Below are positions 20,152-29,879 of a stretch of DNA of 64,000 nucleotides, one piece after another. Source of the DNA: Serratia sp. PL17 (GTDB lineage Bacteria; Pseudomonadota; Gammaproteobacteria; Enterobacterales; Enterobacteriaceae); contig NZ_JAFIBY010000010.1 in assembly GCF_017832355.1 (NCBI RefSeq), positions 124,001-188,000 on the forward strand. Direction: 5' to 3'. Positions within the stretch are counted from its first letter, which is position 1. Each line of letters opens with the position of its first letter. A program made the translations under genes and the position numbers. Under the pieces are notes generated by a model, which searched no databases, was not told the origin of the DNA, and saw only the letters and a program-made list of their open reading frames with translations.

Positions 20152-21405
20152 ATGCCAAACTCAAATCACAATCTGGGCCGCCGTCGTTTATTACAGGGGG
20201 TTGCCGCAAGCTGGTTGCTGAGTGTGAGTCGCGTAGGTATCGCTGCTTCATCGCACGTCATTGCCGTACGCGTCTGGCCTTCCTCCACCTATACCCGGGT
20301 GACGCTCGAATCTAACGTTGAATTGAAATACAAACAGTTTGCGCTGACCAATCCCGATCGCGTAGTGGTGGATATTGAAGGCGTGCAACTCAACAGCGTG
20401 TTGAAGGGTATTGTCGGTCAAGTGCGTGACGACGATCCCTACCTGAAGCAGGCGCGTGTTGGGCAGTTCGATCAAAATACCGTCCGCTTGGTGCTGGAGC
20501 TAAAACAGAGCGTTAGCCCTCATATGTTTACGCTGGCACCGGTACCGGAATATCGCAATCGTCTGGTAATGGATTTGTATCCGAGTAAGGGCGGTAGCGG
20601 TGAAGACTATGATCCACTGCTGGCGTTACTGGAAGATTACAACAAGGGCGATCTTGAGCGTACTTTGCCGGCGGAGGCACCACAGGCCGGTAAGGCAGGG
20701 CGTGACCGGCCTATTGTCATCATGCTGGATCCTGGGCATGGGGGGGAGGATCCCGGTGCCATTGGCAAATTCAAGACGCGTGAAAAAGACATCGTGTTGC
20801 AGATTGCGCGGCGACTGAGCACGTTAATCAAACGCGAGCCGAATATGAAAGTCTTTATGACGCGCAATGAAGATGTCTTTATTCCGCTGAAGGTGAGGGT
20901 GGCTAAGGCGCGCAAGCAGCGTGCTGACCTGTTTGTGTCAATCCACGCAGATGCTTTTACCAGCCGCGCTGCACGCGGCTCGTCGGTCTTTGCACTGTCG
21001 ACCAAGGGGGCAACCAGCTCGGCGGCGAAGTTCCTGGCACAAACCCAGAATGAATCGGACCAAATCGGTGGGGTAAGTAAAAGTGGTGACCGCTACCTGG
21101 ATCACACCATGTTTGATCTAATCCAAACCGCGACCATCAATGACAGTTTGAAATTCGGCAAGGAAGTGCTGAACCGGATGGGGAAAATTAACCGTTTGCA
21201 TAAGAATCGTGTCGATCAGGCCGGTTTTGCCGTATTAAAGGCACCGGATATCCCATCGATCCTGGTTGAGACCGCGTTTATCAGCAACATAGAAGAAGAG
21301 CGTAAGCTGCGTACCACCCATTTCCAGCAGCAGGTGGCGGAATCTATTCTTGCGGGCATCAAGGCCTATTTTGCCAACGGTGGGGCGGTAGCGCGCAGAG
21401 GATAA
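20152..21405 (+). CDS. amiC: N-acetylmuramoyl-L-alanine amidase AmiC
   Basis: Periplasmic zinc amidase that splits septal peptidoglycan during cell separation, activated by NlpD. Starting at the ATG at 20152 gives 417 residues, the E. coli length; the frame extends upstream to a TTG at 20074 but that part is not conserved. The N-terminus carries a twin-arginine signal (GRRRLLQG then a hydrophobic stretch ending GIAA). An AMIN domain (about 35-150) precedes the Amidase_3 domain (about 190-412) with zinc and catalytic motifs [21 protein letters not shown] and [13 protein letters not shown] ribosome site precedes the start. Confidence 0.97.
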   Translation: MPNSNHNLGRRRLLQGVAASWLLSVSRVGIAASSHVIAVRVWPSSTYTRVTLESNVELKYKQFALTNPDRVVVDIEGVQLNSVLKGIVGQVRDDDPYLKQARVGQFDQNTVRLVLELKQSVSPHMFTLAPVPEYRNRLVMDLYPSKGGSGEDYDPLLALLEDYNKGDLERTLPAEAPQAGKAGRDRPIVIMLDPGHGGEDPGAIGKFKTREKDIVLQIARRLSTLIKREPNMKVFMTRNEDVFIPLKVRVAKARKQRADLFVSIHADAFTSRAARGSSVFALSTKGATSSAAKFLAQTQNESDQIGGVSKSGDRYLDHTMFDLIQTATINDSLKFGKEVLNRMGKINRLHKNRVDQAGFAVLKAPDIPSILVETAFISNIEEERKLRTTHFQQQVAESILAGIKAYFANGGAVARRG

Positions 21406-21420
21406 CCTAAAAGCAGAAAC

Positions 21421-21447
21421 GGCTGGGCTGATGCCCGGTCAGTTTTT
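21421..21447 (+). terminator. Intrinsic terminator after amiC
   Basis: GGCTGGGC (21421-21428) pairs with GCCCGGTC (21433-21440) using two G-T wobbles; AG and five T follow at 21443-21447. Confidence 0.7.
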
Positions 21448-21463
21448 AGCGGATTTTAGATAC

Positions 21464-21485
21464 AAAAAAACACCCGTTAAGGTGC
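21464..21485 (-). terminator. Terminator of the initiator tRNA transcript
   Basis: Read on the minus strand, GCACC, a 6-base loop and GGTG(T) form a short stem followed by seven T (21470-21464), 20 bases after the last tRNA gene. Confidence 0.65.
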
Positions 21486-21505
21486 TTATCTGTAGTCATT
21501 AAGAT

Positions 21506-21582
<77 letters not shown>

Positions 21583-21646
21583 TCCGTCTTAATGCTTGTA
21601 TTATCGAAACCAACATTTCATAAGATACCGCTGGTACAGTATCTGT

Positions 21647-21723
<77 letters not shown>

Positions 21724-21784
21724 TCCGTATAATACTTTTTCATCGAATCCAACGCTTAATTGATACTGCTCTTGCAGTATCGGT

Positions 21785-21861
<77 letters not shown>

Positions 21862-21875
21862 TCCGATGGAAGCGC

Positions 21876-21903
21876 ACTATACTCTCCGTGCATTTTGTTG
21901 CAA
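21876..21903 (-). promoter_or_regulatory. Promoter of the initiator tRNA operon
   Basis: On the minus strand, TTGCAA (21903-21898), a 16-bp spacer and TATAGT (21881-21876) precede a GC-rich discriminator (GCGC), typical of stringently controlled stable-RNA promoters. The first tRNA begins 15 bases downstream of the -10. Confidence 0.8.
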
Positions 21904-22074
21904 CCCTTTTTGCATTTAATTGAACTAAAACGGCCTTTCTGGTGGATTAGTCCGCAATTTGCGGTCTTTTTCATCGTTATCCGCCGTGGGGCTTTTTTTA
22001 TTTGCAGCGATTCCTTTATCTATGGGCGTTTGTTATCGTTCGCCGGTAGATCATATCAGTTGAGAGTGTGCGTG

Positions 22075-23217
22075 ATGAAAGGACGTTGGGGCAAATACCT
22101 GCTGGGCGGGTTAGTGGTAGCGGTACTGGCAGGTTGTTCGTCTAAGCCGACTGACCGGGGACAGCAATATAAAGATGGCCGTCTGGATCAGTCTCTGGAG
22201 CTGGTGAACCAACCTAACGCCAAGGGCGTACCGGTGAATGCCAGGGATTACGCAGATCAACTGATGGAGATTAAAAACGCCTCTCCTTCACTTTTCAATC
22301 GTAACAACACGACGTTTCAGGCCGTACAACGTTGGATGTCCTCTGGCGCTGACACGCGCAGCCTGAACCAATACGGCCTCAGCGCCTACCAAATGGAGGG
22401 CGTGGACAACTACGGTAATGTGCAGTTTACCGGTTACTACACCCCGGTATTGCAGGCGCGCTATACCCAACAGGGCGAGTTCCGCTACCCGCTGTACCGC
22501 ATGCCGCCAAAAGGAAAAGGCCGCTTGCCCGATCGCGCAGGCATTTATTCAGGTGCGCTGGATGACCGCTATATTGTGGCGTACACCAACTCACTGATGG
22601 ACAACTTTATGATGGAAGTCCAGGGCAGTGGCTATGTGGATTACGGCAATGGTCAGCCGTTGGTGTTCTTCGGCTATGGTGGCAAGAACGGCCATGCTTA
22701 CCGCAGCATTGGTAAAGTGCTGATTGACCGCGGCGAAGTGGCGAAGGCGGATATGTCGATGCAGGCGATTCGTCAGTGGGCGGATACCCACAGCGCAGCA
22801 GAAGTGCGTGAGTTGCTGGAGCAAAACCCTTCCTTTGTCTTCTTCCGTCCGGAGGCCTTTGCGCCGGTTAGGGGCGCCAGTGCTGTGCCACTGATTGCCA
22901 AAGCCTCGGTGGCGTCCGACCGTTCGTTGATCCCTGCGGGCACCACGCTGCTGGCAGAAGTGCCGCTGCTGGACAACAAGGGTAAATTCACGGGAAAATA
23001 TGAGATGCGCCTGATGGTGGCTCTGGATGTGGGTGGGGCGATTAAAGGCCAGCACTTTGACATGTACCAGGGCATCGGGCCAGATGCCGGTCACTCGGCA
23101 GGTTTTTACAACCACTATGGCCGCGTTTGGGTGTTGAAAGGCGCCAATGTTAACGCGCCGTTGTTTACCAGCCAGAGCGGTTCCACGTCCGGTGGCTCGC
23201 TGTTAGTCACCCGCTAA
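22075..23217 (+). CDS. mltA: Membrane-bound lytic murein transglycosylase A MltA
   Basis: Outer-membrane lipoprotein that cleaves glycan strands of peptidoglycan to 1,6-anhydromuropeptides. The start at 22075 gives 380 residues with a lipoprotein signal: lipobox VLAGC, acylated C21 and Ser at +2, which predicts outer-membrane sorting. The open frame runs up to 21895, but residues before this ATG are not a signal sequence. Conserved MltA domain (MEVQGSGYVDYG, KNGHAYRSIGKVLIDRGEV) and 3D domain with MVALDVGGAIKGQHFD and the Asp-rich catalytic region are present. E. coli MltA is 365 residues; the extra length is at a Ser/Gly-rich C-terminus. It is divergent from the tRNA operon. Confidence 0.96.
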   Translation: MKGRWGKYLLGGLVVAVLAGCSSKPTDRGQQYKDGRLDQSLELVNQPNAKGVPVNARDYADQLMEIKNASPSLFNRNNTTFQAVQRWMSSGADTRSLNQYGLSAYQMEGVDNYGNVQFTGYYTPVLQARYTQQGEFRYPLYRMPPKGKGRLPDRAGIYSGALDDRYIVAYTNSLMDNFMMEVQGSGYVDYGNGQPLVFFGYGGKNGHAYRSIGKVLIDRGEVAKADMSMQAIRQWADTHSAAEVRELLEQNPSFVFFRPEAFAPVRGASAVPLIAKASVASDRSLIPAGTTLLAEVPLLDNKGKFTGKYEMRLMVALDVGGAIKGQHFDMYQGIGPDAGHSAGFYNHYGRVWVLKGANVNAPLFTSQSGSTSGGSLLVTR

Positions 23218-23251
23218 CGGCTCTGGGTGATACAGAAATAGATTGACCCGC

Positions 23252-23274
23252 AAGGGCCGGACATTCCGGCCCTT
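23252..23274 (+). terminator. Strong hairpin after mltA
   Basis: A perfect 10-bp stem (AAGGGCCGGA at 23252-23261 with its complement at 23265-23274) has a 3-base loop. Only a weak T-rich tail follows (ATCATTT), so it may be an inefficient terminator or a 3'-end stabiliser. Confidence 0.6.
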
Positions 23275-23305
23275 ATCATTTGCAATGTTAAGGTATTGAA
23301 GCGTT

Positions 23306-24112
23306 ATGAGCACAGCCTATTCTGAAGCCTACCTGCAGCGTTTTGGCGGCACGGCACGTTTGTACGGTCAGCAGGCATTGGCACTGTTTGCCCAGGCGCA
23401 CATTTGCGTGATTGGCATCGGCGGCGTGGGCTCTTGGGCGGCAGAGGCACTGGCGCGCACCGGAATCGGTGCCATCACACTGATTGATATGGATGATGTC
23501 TGCGTCACCAACACTAACCGCCAGATTCATGCGCTACGCCAGCATGTTGGTCAGTCAAAAACGGAAGTGATGGCGGAACGTATTTTGGCGATCAACCCAG
23601 AGTGTCGGGTGACGTGCATTGACGACTTTATTACTGCCGACAATGTCGCAGAGTTGCTGAATAACAATTTTAGCTATGTCATTGATGCGATTGACAGCGT
23701 GCGGCCGAAGGCGGCACTGCTGGCCTATTGTCGCCGTTACAAGATCCCCGTGGTTACTACCGGTGGTGCCGGTGGCCAGATAGATCCTACCCAGATTGCG
23801 GTAGTCGACTTGGCGAAAACCATTCAGGATCCGTTAGCCGCCAAATTGCGTGAACGGCTGAAAAATGACTTCAACGTGGTGAAGAACAGCAAGGGTAAGC
23901 TGGGTATTGACTGCGTGTTTTCGAGTGAACCCCTGGTTTACCCGCAGCCGGATGGCAGCGTTTGTGCGTCGCGGAGTACCGCGGAAGGGCCAAAAAGAAT
24001 GGATTGCAGTGCAGGGTTTGGTGCGGCAACGATGGTGACCGCCACCTTTGGCTTTGTCGCTGTTTCCCATGCCCTGAAGAAGATGGTAGCAAAAGCCGCG
24101 CGTCAGGCGTAG
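23306..24112 (+). CDS. tcdA: tRNA threonylcarbamoyladenosine dehydratase TcdA (CsdL)
   Basis: E1-like ATP-dependent enzyme that cyclises t6A37 to ct6A in ANN-decoding tRNAs. The 268 residues contain the nucleotide-binding Rossmann motif [19 protein letters not shown] (about 36-54), the ThiF/MoeB-type [14 protein letters not shown] segment, and a C-terminal hydrophobic helix ([13 protein letters not shown]) expected to associate with the membrane. Its 3' end overlaps the convergent csdE stop by 10 bases. The neighbouring CsdA-CsdE sulfur system is its known functional partner. Confidence 0.97.
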   Translation: MSTAYSEAYLQRFGGTARLYGQQALALFAQAHICVIGIGGVGSWAAEALARTGIGAITLIDMDDVCVTNTNRQIHALRQHVGQSKTEVMAERILAINPECRVTCIDDFITADNVAELLNNNFSYVIDAIDSVRPKAALLAYCRRYKIPVVTTGGAGGQIDPTQIAVVDLAKTIQDPLAAKLRERLKNDFNVVKNSKGKLGIDCVFSSEPLVYPQPDGSVCASRSTAEGPKRMDCSAGFGAATMVTATFGFVAVSHALKKMVAKAARQA

Positions 24113-24537
24113 CGAGCGGCCATCGTTTTCACGGCGCCAGCCAGAGCCCCCAACCCGCTGGCGCGGGTGGCGCTGAGCTGGGCACGCAGTGCAAGCTGCT
24201 CAAACAGTGCCAAGGGATCCATTGCCACGATTTGCTGTGGCGTTTTTCCTTCGACCGCCGTCAACAGCACCGCCAGCAGGCCGCGTACGATGCGGCCTTC
24301 GCTGTCACCATAAAAGTGCATGGTGCCGTCCGCCAATAGCTGATGCCCCAGCCAGACCCGGTTCTCACAGCCACTCAATTCCATTTCCGCTGCACGTAAT
24401 GCTTCTGGCAGCGGCGGTAATTGCTTCGCCAGCATGATCAGTTGGCGATAGCGATCTTCCCACTGTTTCAGCGCGGTAAACTTCTCGGTTAATGCCTCGG
24501 CGGTTATTTCATGGCCAAAGGGATGGGGGGCAAGCAT
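24103..24537 (-). CDS. csdE: Cysteine desulfuration accessory protein CsdE (SufE-like)
   Basis: Sulfur acceptor that takes persulfide from CsdA and passes it on. The SufE fold motif with the acceptor cysteine is [12 protein letters not shown] (C57 with the start chosen here). I prefer the ATG at 24537 (144 residues), which has GGAG 5 bases upstream. An ATG at 24555, abutting the csdA stop, would add six residues but lacks a ribosome site. C-terminal [18 protein letters not shown] is typical of the family. It is translated with csdA in a two-gene minus-strand operon and overlaps the end of tcdA on the other strand. Confidence 0.93.
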   Translation of the reverse strand: MLAPHPFGHEITAEALTEKFTALKQWEDRYRQLIMLAKQLPPLPEALRAAEMELSGCENRVWLGHQLLADGTMHFYGDSEGRIVRGLLAVLLTAVEGKTPQQIVAMDPLALFEQLALRAQLSATRASGLGALAGAVKTMAARYA

Positions 24538-24555
24538 AGTCTCTCCGGGAGTCAT

Positions 24556-25761
24556 TTAGTCGGCCAGCAGGTCGATGGCGCTCTGCAGTGCGGCCACCAG
24601 GGCATCGACGTCTTCCTGGGTGTTGTAAGGCGCAAAAGAGGCACGTAACGTCCCGCTGACCCCCAATGCTGCCATGAGCGGCTGAGCGCAGTGCTGACCT
24701 GCACGCACCGCGATGCCTTGTTCTGCCAGCAAGGTGACGATATCACTGTGGTGGATACCGGCAATATCAAACGCCAACAGGCTGGAGCCAGAACAACGGA
24801 AGCTGCGGAACCCCGGCAGTTGCGCCAACTGTTTCTCTGCCAGATCGGCCAGTTCGCGGCTGTAGTGCTCAGCTGCCGCCATATCCTGATTGCCCAGCCA
24901 TTCCAGCGCTGCGGCCAGCCCTAACACACCCGCGATATTTGGCGTACCGGCTTCAAAACAGTGTGGGGGGTTTTGCGGCGTGAAACCGTCGAATGACGCC
25001 AGCGTTAACATCTTGCCGCCCCCTTGCCAGGGGGCCATCTGCGCCAATAATTCACTTTTACCGTACAGTGCGCCAATGCCGGTCGGGCCATAGAGCTTAT
25101 GCCCAGAGAAGGCGTAAAAATCTATGTTAAGTTGCTGAACGTCGGCCGGGCAGTGCACGATACCTTGTGCGCCGTCGATCATCACGCGTGCGCCGACGCT
25201 GTGGGCCAAATCTATGGCGTGTGCCAGATCCGGGCAACCGCCAGTGACGTTGGACATCTGTCCCAGAGCCAGCAGGCGGGTTTTATCGCTGAGCAGGCTC
25301 GGTAATTGTGCAAGATCGGGTAACGAGTCTGCGCCAAGCGGCAATTTCACCACGCGTGCGCCGGTTTGTTCAGCCACCATGAGCCAGGGAATCAGGTTGG
25401 CGTGGTGTTCGGCCTCACTCACCAGGATTTCGTCACCCGGCTGCAAGCGCGGGCGCGCATAACTTTGCGCCACCAAATTGATGGCTTCAGTCGTACCCCG
25501 GGTCCAAATAATGTCATCGGCTGACGGAGCATTCACAAGCTTAGCGACTTGCTGACGAGCCTGTTCGAAACGCAGGGTCAGATCTTGCGCCGCGCGATGT
25601 TGGCTGCGGTGCACGGTGGCAGCGTCGTCACGGTAAAACTGCTGCGTAGCGTTGATGACCGCCAAGGGTTTCAACGCGGTGGCGGCGCTATCAAGATAAA
25701 TACCCGCTTGTTGCAAAGCAGGAAACTGATTACGAAAAGCGATGGGGTTAAAAGGTGTCAT
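24556..25761 (-). CDS. csdA: Cysteine desulfurase CsdA
   Basis: PLP-dependent, SufS-type desulfurase that converts cysteine to alanine and loads sulfur as persulfide on itself and CsdE. Starting at the ATG at 25761 gives 401 residues, the E. coli length, and puts the key residues at canonical numbers: the PLP Schiff-base lysine K222 in SGHKLYGPTG and the persulfide cysteine C358 in RAGQHCAQP. A TTG at 25788 would add nine residues and has an AGGA ribosome site, so it remains possible. The stop directly precedes the csdE coding region. Confidence 0.97.
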   Translation of the reverse strand: MTPFNPIAFRNQFPALQQAGIYLDSAATALKPLAVINATQQFYRDDAATVHRSQHRAAQDLTLRFEQARQQVAKLVNAPSADDIIWTRGTTEAINLVAQSYARPRLQPGDEILVSEAEHHANLIPWLMVAEQTGARVVKLPLGADSLPDLAQLPSLLSDKTRLLALGQMSNVTGGCPDLAHAIDLAHSVGARVMIDGAQGIVHCPADVQQLNIDFYAFSGHKLYGPTGIGALYGKSELLAQMAPWQGGGKMLTLASFDGFTPQNPPHCFEAGTPNIAGVLGLAAALEWLGNQDMAAAEHYSRELADLAEKQLAQLPGFRSFRCSGSSLLAFDIAGIHHSDIVTLLAEQGIAVRAGQHCAQPLMAALGVSGTLRASFAPYNTQEDVDALVAALQSAIDLLAD

Positions 25762-25957
25762 ACCCTGATTGTCACTGGCTTGAGTCAATGGTTGATCCTG
25801 TCTTATTTTATCGCCAGAGACAAGCTATCCCGCATATTAGGATTCATCGGCTGGAAATTATGGGTAAGTTTGTTATGCTGTTAGGTGCGCACTAAGTCAT
25901 GACGTTAAATAATATAAAAGGTTTTTTACAGCATTTAAAACTACAAAGGAGTCCACA

Positions 25958-26182
25958 ATGAAGAAAACAGCCGCAGTTATCTCTGCCCTGATGCTAACGT
26001 TTACCCTGGCAGCCTGTTCCAGCAACTACGTGATGCAGACCAATGATGGACGTACCATTGTCGCTAAAGGAAAGCCCGCGTTGGATAATGATACAGGCAT
26101 GATCCGCTATAAAGACGCCAATGGCGTTGAGCAGCAGATCAACCGTTCAGACGTGAAGGAAATGGTTGAAAGCGACCAGTAA
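25958..26182 (+). CDS. ygdI: Small YgdI/YgdR-family (DUF903) lipoprotein
   Basis: A 74-residue lipoprotein with signal MKKTAAVISALMLTFTL, lipobox LAAC and acylated C20; Ser-Ser follow, which predicts outer-membrane sorting. The mature part is a single DUF903 (SH3-like) domain of about 50 residues: YVMQTNDGRTIVAKGKP, DNDTGMIRYKDANG, INRSDVKEM. It matches remembered E. coli YgdI closely and sits in the same place, between csdA and gcvB. Strong AAAGGAG ribosome site. Its function is not established. Confidence 0.94.
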   Translation: MKKTAAVISALMLTFTLAACSSNYVMQTNDGRTIVAKGKPALDNDTGMIRYKDANGVEQQINRSDVKEMVESDQ

Positions 26183-26200
26183 CGTCGGTCAAAAGCGGGT

Positions 26201-26401
26201 AAAAAAAAGCACCGCAAAGATTGCGGTGCTGCATAAAATCACTATGGACAGACAGGGTAAATGTACAGGAAGTGAAAAAACAGTAGCTTAGCTACCACGT
26301 CTGGATTGCCAGACAATTTGCAAACACAACATCACAACCACAAGCCAAAAGTTCATCGATGTCCTCGACACCCAATTCCTTTTCGTTCCGGCCCGGGAAG
26401 T
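26201..26401 (-). ncRNA. gcvB: GcvB small regulatory RNA
   Basis: Hfq-dependent sRNA that represses many amino-acid and peptide transporter mRNAs. On the minus strand the transcript begins ACTTCCCGGGCCGGAACG at 26401 and ends with a strong terminator: a 10-bp stem (26230-26221 with 26217-26208) followed by eight T at 26208-26201. Conserved GcvB blocks are recognisable: the G/U-rich R1 seed near 26345-26320 (TTGTGATGTTGTGTTTGC), the GTAGCTAAGCTAC hairpin, and the CACTTCCTGTACATTTACCC region (R2/R3). Length is about 201 bases. It is divergent from gcvA, its known activator. Confidence 0.95.
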
Positions 26402-26407
26402 GCCGCC

Positions 26408-26436
26408 ACTATAGGTATTTGCTGGCGCATGCTCAA
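26408..26436 (-). promoter_or_regulatory. gcvB promoter
   Basis: On the minus strand, TTGAGC (26436-26431), a 17-bp spacer and TATAGT (26413-26408) end seven bases before the inferred GcvB start at 26401. The 170 bases between this start and gcvA should hold the GcvA binding sites; I cannot place them by eye. Confidence 0.75.
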
Positions 26437-26574
26437 CGGACAATTTATAATGGCTCGGATTAAAAAAACTAATGGTAGCGCTTTGCTGTCCTGTGCCTAT
26501 TGCACGGCAGACAACGCCGCTTGATTTTTTATGCCGAATCATTCGGAATATTGTTACACAAAAGTAGCTAATAA

Positions 26575-27492
26575 ATGTCTAAACGCTTACCACCTCTTAA
26601 TGCGCTGCGGGTCTTTGACGCGGCTGCCCGTCACCTGAGTTTTACCAAAGCGGCTGAAGAGTTGTTTGTCACCCAGGCTGCGGTGAGCCACCAGATCAAG
26701 TCGCTGGAGGACTTCCTTGGCCTGAAGCTGTTTCGGCGTCGAAATCGCTCTCTATTGCTGACGGAAGAAGGGCAAAGTTATTACCTGGATATCAAGGAAA
26801 TCTTCTCCTCAATCAATGAGGCGACGCGTAAGTTGCAGGCGCGTAGCGCCAAGGGCGCATTAACCGTCAGTTTGCCCCCGAGTTTTGCTATTCAGTGGTT
26901 GGTGCCACGACTGTCTGGCTTTAACTCAGCTTATCCGGGAATCGATGTGCGAATCCAGGCGGTGGACCGCGAAGAAGACAAGTTGGCGGATGATGTCGAC
27001 GTAGCGATTTTCTATGGTCGTGGTAACTGGACGGGGTTACGTGCCGAACGTTTATACGCGGAATACCTGCTGCCGGTATGTTCACCGAGCTTACTGACTG
27101 GGGAACATGCATTAAAAGTGACGAGCGATCTGGCTTATCACACGCTACTGCATGATACTTCCCGCCGCGATTGGTTGGCATATACGCGCCAACTGGGGTT
27201 ACAACACATTAATGTGCAACAAGGCCCGATTTTCAGCCACAGCGCCATGGTGGTTCAGGCGGCAGTACATGGGCAGGGGATTGCGCTGGTAAATAACGTG
27301 ATGGCGCAGACCGAGATTGAAGCCGGAAGGTTGGTTTGCCCGTTTAACGATGTTTTAGTCAGTAAAAATGCTTTTTATCTGGTATGTCATGACAGCCAGG
27401 CAGAACTGGGTAAAATAGCCGCCTTTCGTCAGTGGATCCTGGCACGCGCAGCCAGCGAACAAGAAAAGTTCCGCTTTCGCTACGAACAATAA
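26575..27492 (+). CDS. gcvA: Glycine cleavage system transcriptional regulator GcvA
   Basis: LysR-type regulator that activates gcvTHP and gcvB with glycine and represses with purines and GcvR. The 305 residues equal the E. coli length. An N-terminal winged helix-turn-helix (about 5-65: LRVFDAAARHLSFTKAAEELFVTQAAVSHQIKSLE) is followed by the LysR substrate-binding domain (about 90-295). It is transcribed away from gcvB, the standard arrangement for autoregulation and sRNA control from a shared region. Confidence 0.98.
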   Translation: MSKRLPPLNALRVFDAAARHLSFTKAAEELFVTQAAVSHQIKSLEDFLGLKLFRRRNRSLLLTEEGQSYYLDIKEIFSSINEATRKLQARSAKGALTVSLPPSFAIQWLVPRLSGFNSAYPGIDVRIQAVDREEDKLADDVDVAIFYGRGNWTGLRAERLYAEYLLPVCSPSLLTGEHALKVTSDLAYHTLLHDTSRRDWLAYTRQLGLQHINVQQGPIFSHSAMVVQAAVHGQGIALVNNVMAQTEIEAGRLVCPFNDVLVSKNAFYLVCHDSQAELGKIAAFRQWILARAASEQEKFRFRYEQ

Positions 27493-27545
27493 GGCAGGCC
27501 GCCATTTTATTGCTGCCCGCTTTCTTTAAATAAAGGTAAATAACG

Positions 27546-27941
27546 ATGAGCAGTCGTTCAATGCTGATTTTTGCCGCTATCAGTGGCTTTGTATTTGTTG
27601 CTCTGGGCGCGTTTGGCGCACACGTATTAAGTGGCACGTTAGGCGCTAACGAGATGGTTTGGATCCGTACCGGTCTGGACTACCAAGGGTTCCACACTCT
27701 GGCGATCCTGGCGTTGGCCGTGGCGATGCAACGCCGCGTTAGCCTGTGGTTTTATTGGAGCGGGGCGCTCTTGGCGCTCGGCACTGTACTGTTCAGCGGC
27801 AGCCTGTACTGTCTGGCGCTGTCACACCTGAAGGTCTGGGTTTATATCACGCCGGTTGGCGGCATGTGTTTCCTGATCGGCTGGGCATTGATGTTGATTG
27901 GCGCTTTGCGTCTGAGGAAAAAGGCCGAGCGCCATGAATAG
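27546..27941 (+). CDS. ygdD: DUF423 inner-membrane protein YgdD
   Basis: A 131-residue protein with four predicted membrane helices (about 5-25, 42-60, 68-90, 97-118) of the DUF423 family; GAFGAHVL and the [11 protein letters not shown] region are typical. Its function is unknown. It is placed between gcvA and rlmM as in E. coli, and its 3' end overlaps the rlmM start by 8 bases, suggesting coupled translation. Confidence 0.94.
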   Translation: MSSRSMLIFAAISGFVFVALGAFGAHVLSGTLGANEMVWIRTGLDYQGFHTLAILALAVAMQRRVSLWFYWSGALLALGTVLFSGSLYCLALSHLKVWVYITPVGGMCFLIGWALMLIGALRLRKKAERHE

Positions 27942-29037
27942 ACTTGCGTTGTATTGCCGTCAAGGCTTTGAAAAAGAGTGCGCGGCGGAAATTACCGCCA
28001 AGGCAGCTGAACTGGAAGTGTTTGGCTTTGCCAGAGTAAAAGATAATAGCGGCTACGTGCTGTTTGAATGTTATCAACCGGATGACGCCGATCGCCTGGC
28101 ACGGGAAATTCCGTTCCGCGAACTGATCTTTGCCCGCCAGATGCTGGTGGTTGGCGAGTTGCTGCGTGATTTGCCGCCGGAAGATCGCGTATCACCGATT
28201 GTTGGCATGCTGATCGGTGTGGTTGACCGTGGTGGTGAGCTACGTGTTGAAGTCCCTGACACCAACGAAAGCAAAGAACTGTTGAAGTTTTGCCGCAAGT
28301 TGACGGTACCGTTGCGTTCTGCAATGCGTGAACAGAAGGTGTTGATGGCGCGTGAAAACGCAACCCGCCCCGTGGTCCACGTGTTCTTTATTGCGCCGGG
28401 TTGCTGCTATGTCGGCTATTCCTTCAGCAATAATAATTCACCGTTCTACATGGGGATCCCACGTCTTAAGTTCCCATCCGATGCGCCAAGCCGTTCTACG
28501 CTGAAGCTGGAAGAGGCATTCCACGTATTTATCCCTGCCGATGAGTGGGATGAACGTTTGGCCAGTGGCATGCATGCGGTCGATCTGGGCGCCTGTCCGG
28601 GCGGTTGGACCTATCAATTGGTGCAGCGTAGCATGATGGTACATGCGGTAGATAATGGCCCAATGGCGCCGAGCCTGATGGATACCGGTCAGGTAACGCA
28701 CCACCGCGCCGATGGCTTCCGGTATGAGCCTTCCAGCAGCAAGATTTACTGGCTGGTGTGCGACATGGTGGAGAAGCCGGCGAAAGTGACGAGCTTGATG
28801 ATTCAGTGGCTGGTGAAAGGGTGGTGCCGTGAGGCAATCTTCAACCTTAAACTGCCGATGAAAAAACGCTACGAAGAGGTGTCGCAGAACCTGTTGTCCA
28901 TCAAAGAAGCCTTGGACTCGGCGGGTATCAGCTCAGAAATCCATGCCAAGCAGCTGTACCACGATCGTGAAGAGGTTACGGTGCACGTTCGCCGCATGTG
29001 GTCAGCCGTGGCTGGCCGTCGCGACGAGCGTGAATAA
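27934..29037 (+). CDS. rlmM: 23S rRNA (cytidine(2498)-2'-O)-methyltransferase RlmM
   Basis: Adds the 2'-O-methyl group to C2498 of 23S rRNA using SAM. The 367 residues comprise an N-terminal THUMP-type RNA-binding part (about 1-170) and a Rossmann methyltransferase part with the SAM motif [16 protein letters not shown] (about 220-235) and the conserved acidic segment [13 protein letters not shown]. Length matches E. coli (366). The start lies inside ygdD. A hairpin-forming ERIC derivative directly follows the gene. Confidence 0.97.
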   Translation: MNRLALYCRQGFEKECAAEITAKAAELEVFGFARVKDNSGYVLFECYQPDDADRLAREIPFRELIFARQMLVVGELLRDLPPEDRVSPIVGMLIGVVDRGGELRVEVPDTNESKELLKFCRKLTVPLRSAMREQKVLMARENATRPVVHVFFIAPGCCYVGYSFSNNNSPFYMGIPRLKFPSDAPSRSTLKLEEAFHVFIPADEWDERLASGMHAVDLGACPGGWTYQLVQRSMMVHAVDNGPMAPSLMDTGQVTHHRADGFRYEPSSSKIYWLVCDMVEKPAKVTSLMIQWLVKGWCREAIFNLKLPMKKRYEEVSQNLLSIKEALDSAGISSEIHAKQLYHDREEVTVHVRRMWSAVAGRRDERE

Positions 29038-29058
29038 GAACGCTGCCGGCACTAATCT

Positions 29059-29121
29059 TATACCCTAAATCATTCGAGTTGCAGGATCTAATACCCCTGC
29101 AGTTTGAAGTATGACGGGTAT
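29059..29121. repeat. Internally deleted ERIC-like palindrome between rlmM and xni
   Basis: The two ends of an enterobacterial repetitive intergenic consensus element are present (ATACCC...GTTGCAGG on the left, CCTGCAG...GACGGGTAT on the right) as an imperfect inverted repeat of about 26 bp per arm, without the ERIC centre. It fills the gap between the convergent rlmM and xni stops and could terminate both transcripts. Confidence 0.7.
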
Positions 29122-29123
29122 CG

Positions 29124-29879
29124 TTAAACCGGTAACCGCAGTTGCTGCAGGTTGCCGGTTAACACCAGATCGGTTCGTAGCGTCGCCACCTTTTTACTGA
29201 TATAAGCCATTTCGCGGTGCTGCTGCAGTTTACCGCGCCATTTCTCCGGCACCTGTTCCAGACTCTGATATAACCCATCAAGCGAACCTGCCTGCTGTAA
29301 CAGCAATACCGCCGTTTTCGGTCCGATGCCGGCTACGCCAGGGATCTTGCTGCTGCTGATCCCCGCCAATCCCCAGTAATCTGACAGCTGCTGTGGCGAT
29401 ACCCCAAACTCCTGTTGCACAAATGGCATATCCAACCAGCGTTTTTGGAAGTAGTCACGGATTTGCACACTTGGTGCCAACAGTTGGCAATAACCTTTGT
29501 CGGTGGACACAATAGTTACCTGATGACCGCCGCCAGCGATCTTGGCCGTCAGGGTTGCCGCCAGGTCGTCGGCTTCATTGCCGGGCGAGTGCCAACAGGC
29601 GACGCCAAGGGCGGCGAACGCCTGACGAAGCTGCGGCATTTCCTGCTGTAAATCCGCCGGCATCGGCGAACGGCCTGCCTTATAGTCGGGCAGGATTTGG
29701 TGACGCCAGCTTTCACTACGATCGTCTTCGTCGAACACCGCGACCGCGTGGGTTGGGCGGCTGTGCTGGATCAACTGTTGCAACGCATGTTGGCAGGCAG
29801 TCACGCAGGGGGAACCCTGCACGGCGTGAATGCGGCGGATGAGGTTTAGGGCGTCGACAATCAGTAGGTGTATATACAC
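29124..29879 (-). CDS. xni: Flap endonuclease Xni (exonuclease IX family)
   Basis: Homologue of the 5'-nuclease domain of DNA polymerase I; a flap endonuclease. I choose the GTG at 29879 (251 residues, the E. coli length), with AAGGA 4 bases upstream; the longer frame from 29930 begins in repeat DNA. Motifs: [16 protein letters not shown] near the N-terminus, [23 protein letters not shown], and the helix-hairpin-helix [18 protein letters not shown]. The start codon and ribosome site lie inside the terminal repeat of an ERIC element (29873-30000), so this repeat has shaped the translation start. Confidence 0.95.
   Translation of the reverse strand: MYIHLLIVDALNLIRRIHAVQGSPCVTACQHALQQLIQHSRPTHAVAVFDEDDRSESWRHQILPDYKAGRSPMPADLQQEMPQLRQAFAALGVACWHSPGNEADDLAATLTAKIAGGGHQVTIVSTDKGYCQLLAPSVQIRDYFQKRWLDMPFVQQEFGVSPQQLSDYWGLAGISSSKIPGVAGIGPKTAVLLLQQAGSLDGLYQSLEQVPEKWRGKLQQHREMAYISKKVATLRTDLVLTGNLQQLRLPV

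Noticed and set aside
21951-21970. CCGCAATTTGCGG followed by TCTTTTT upstream of mltA
   Set aside because: It looks like a small terminator, but no plus-strand gene precedes it and the stem is only 4-5 bp; not enough to call.
21895-22074. 60-residue N-terminal extension of MltA
   Set aside because: It overlaps the tRNA promoter region and would bury the lipoprotein signal; the lipobox requires the start at 22075.
26288-26542. 84-codon minus-strand frame opposite gcvA
   Set aside because: It coincides with the GcvB small RNA and its promoter.
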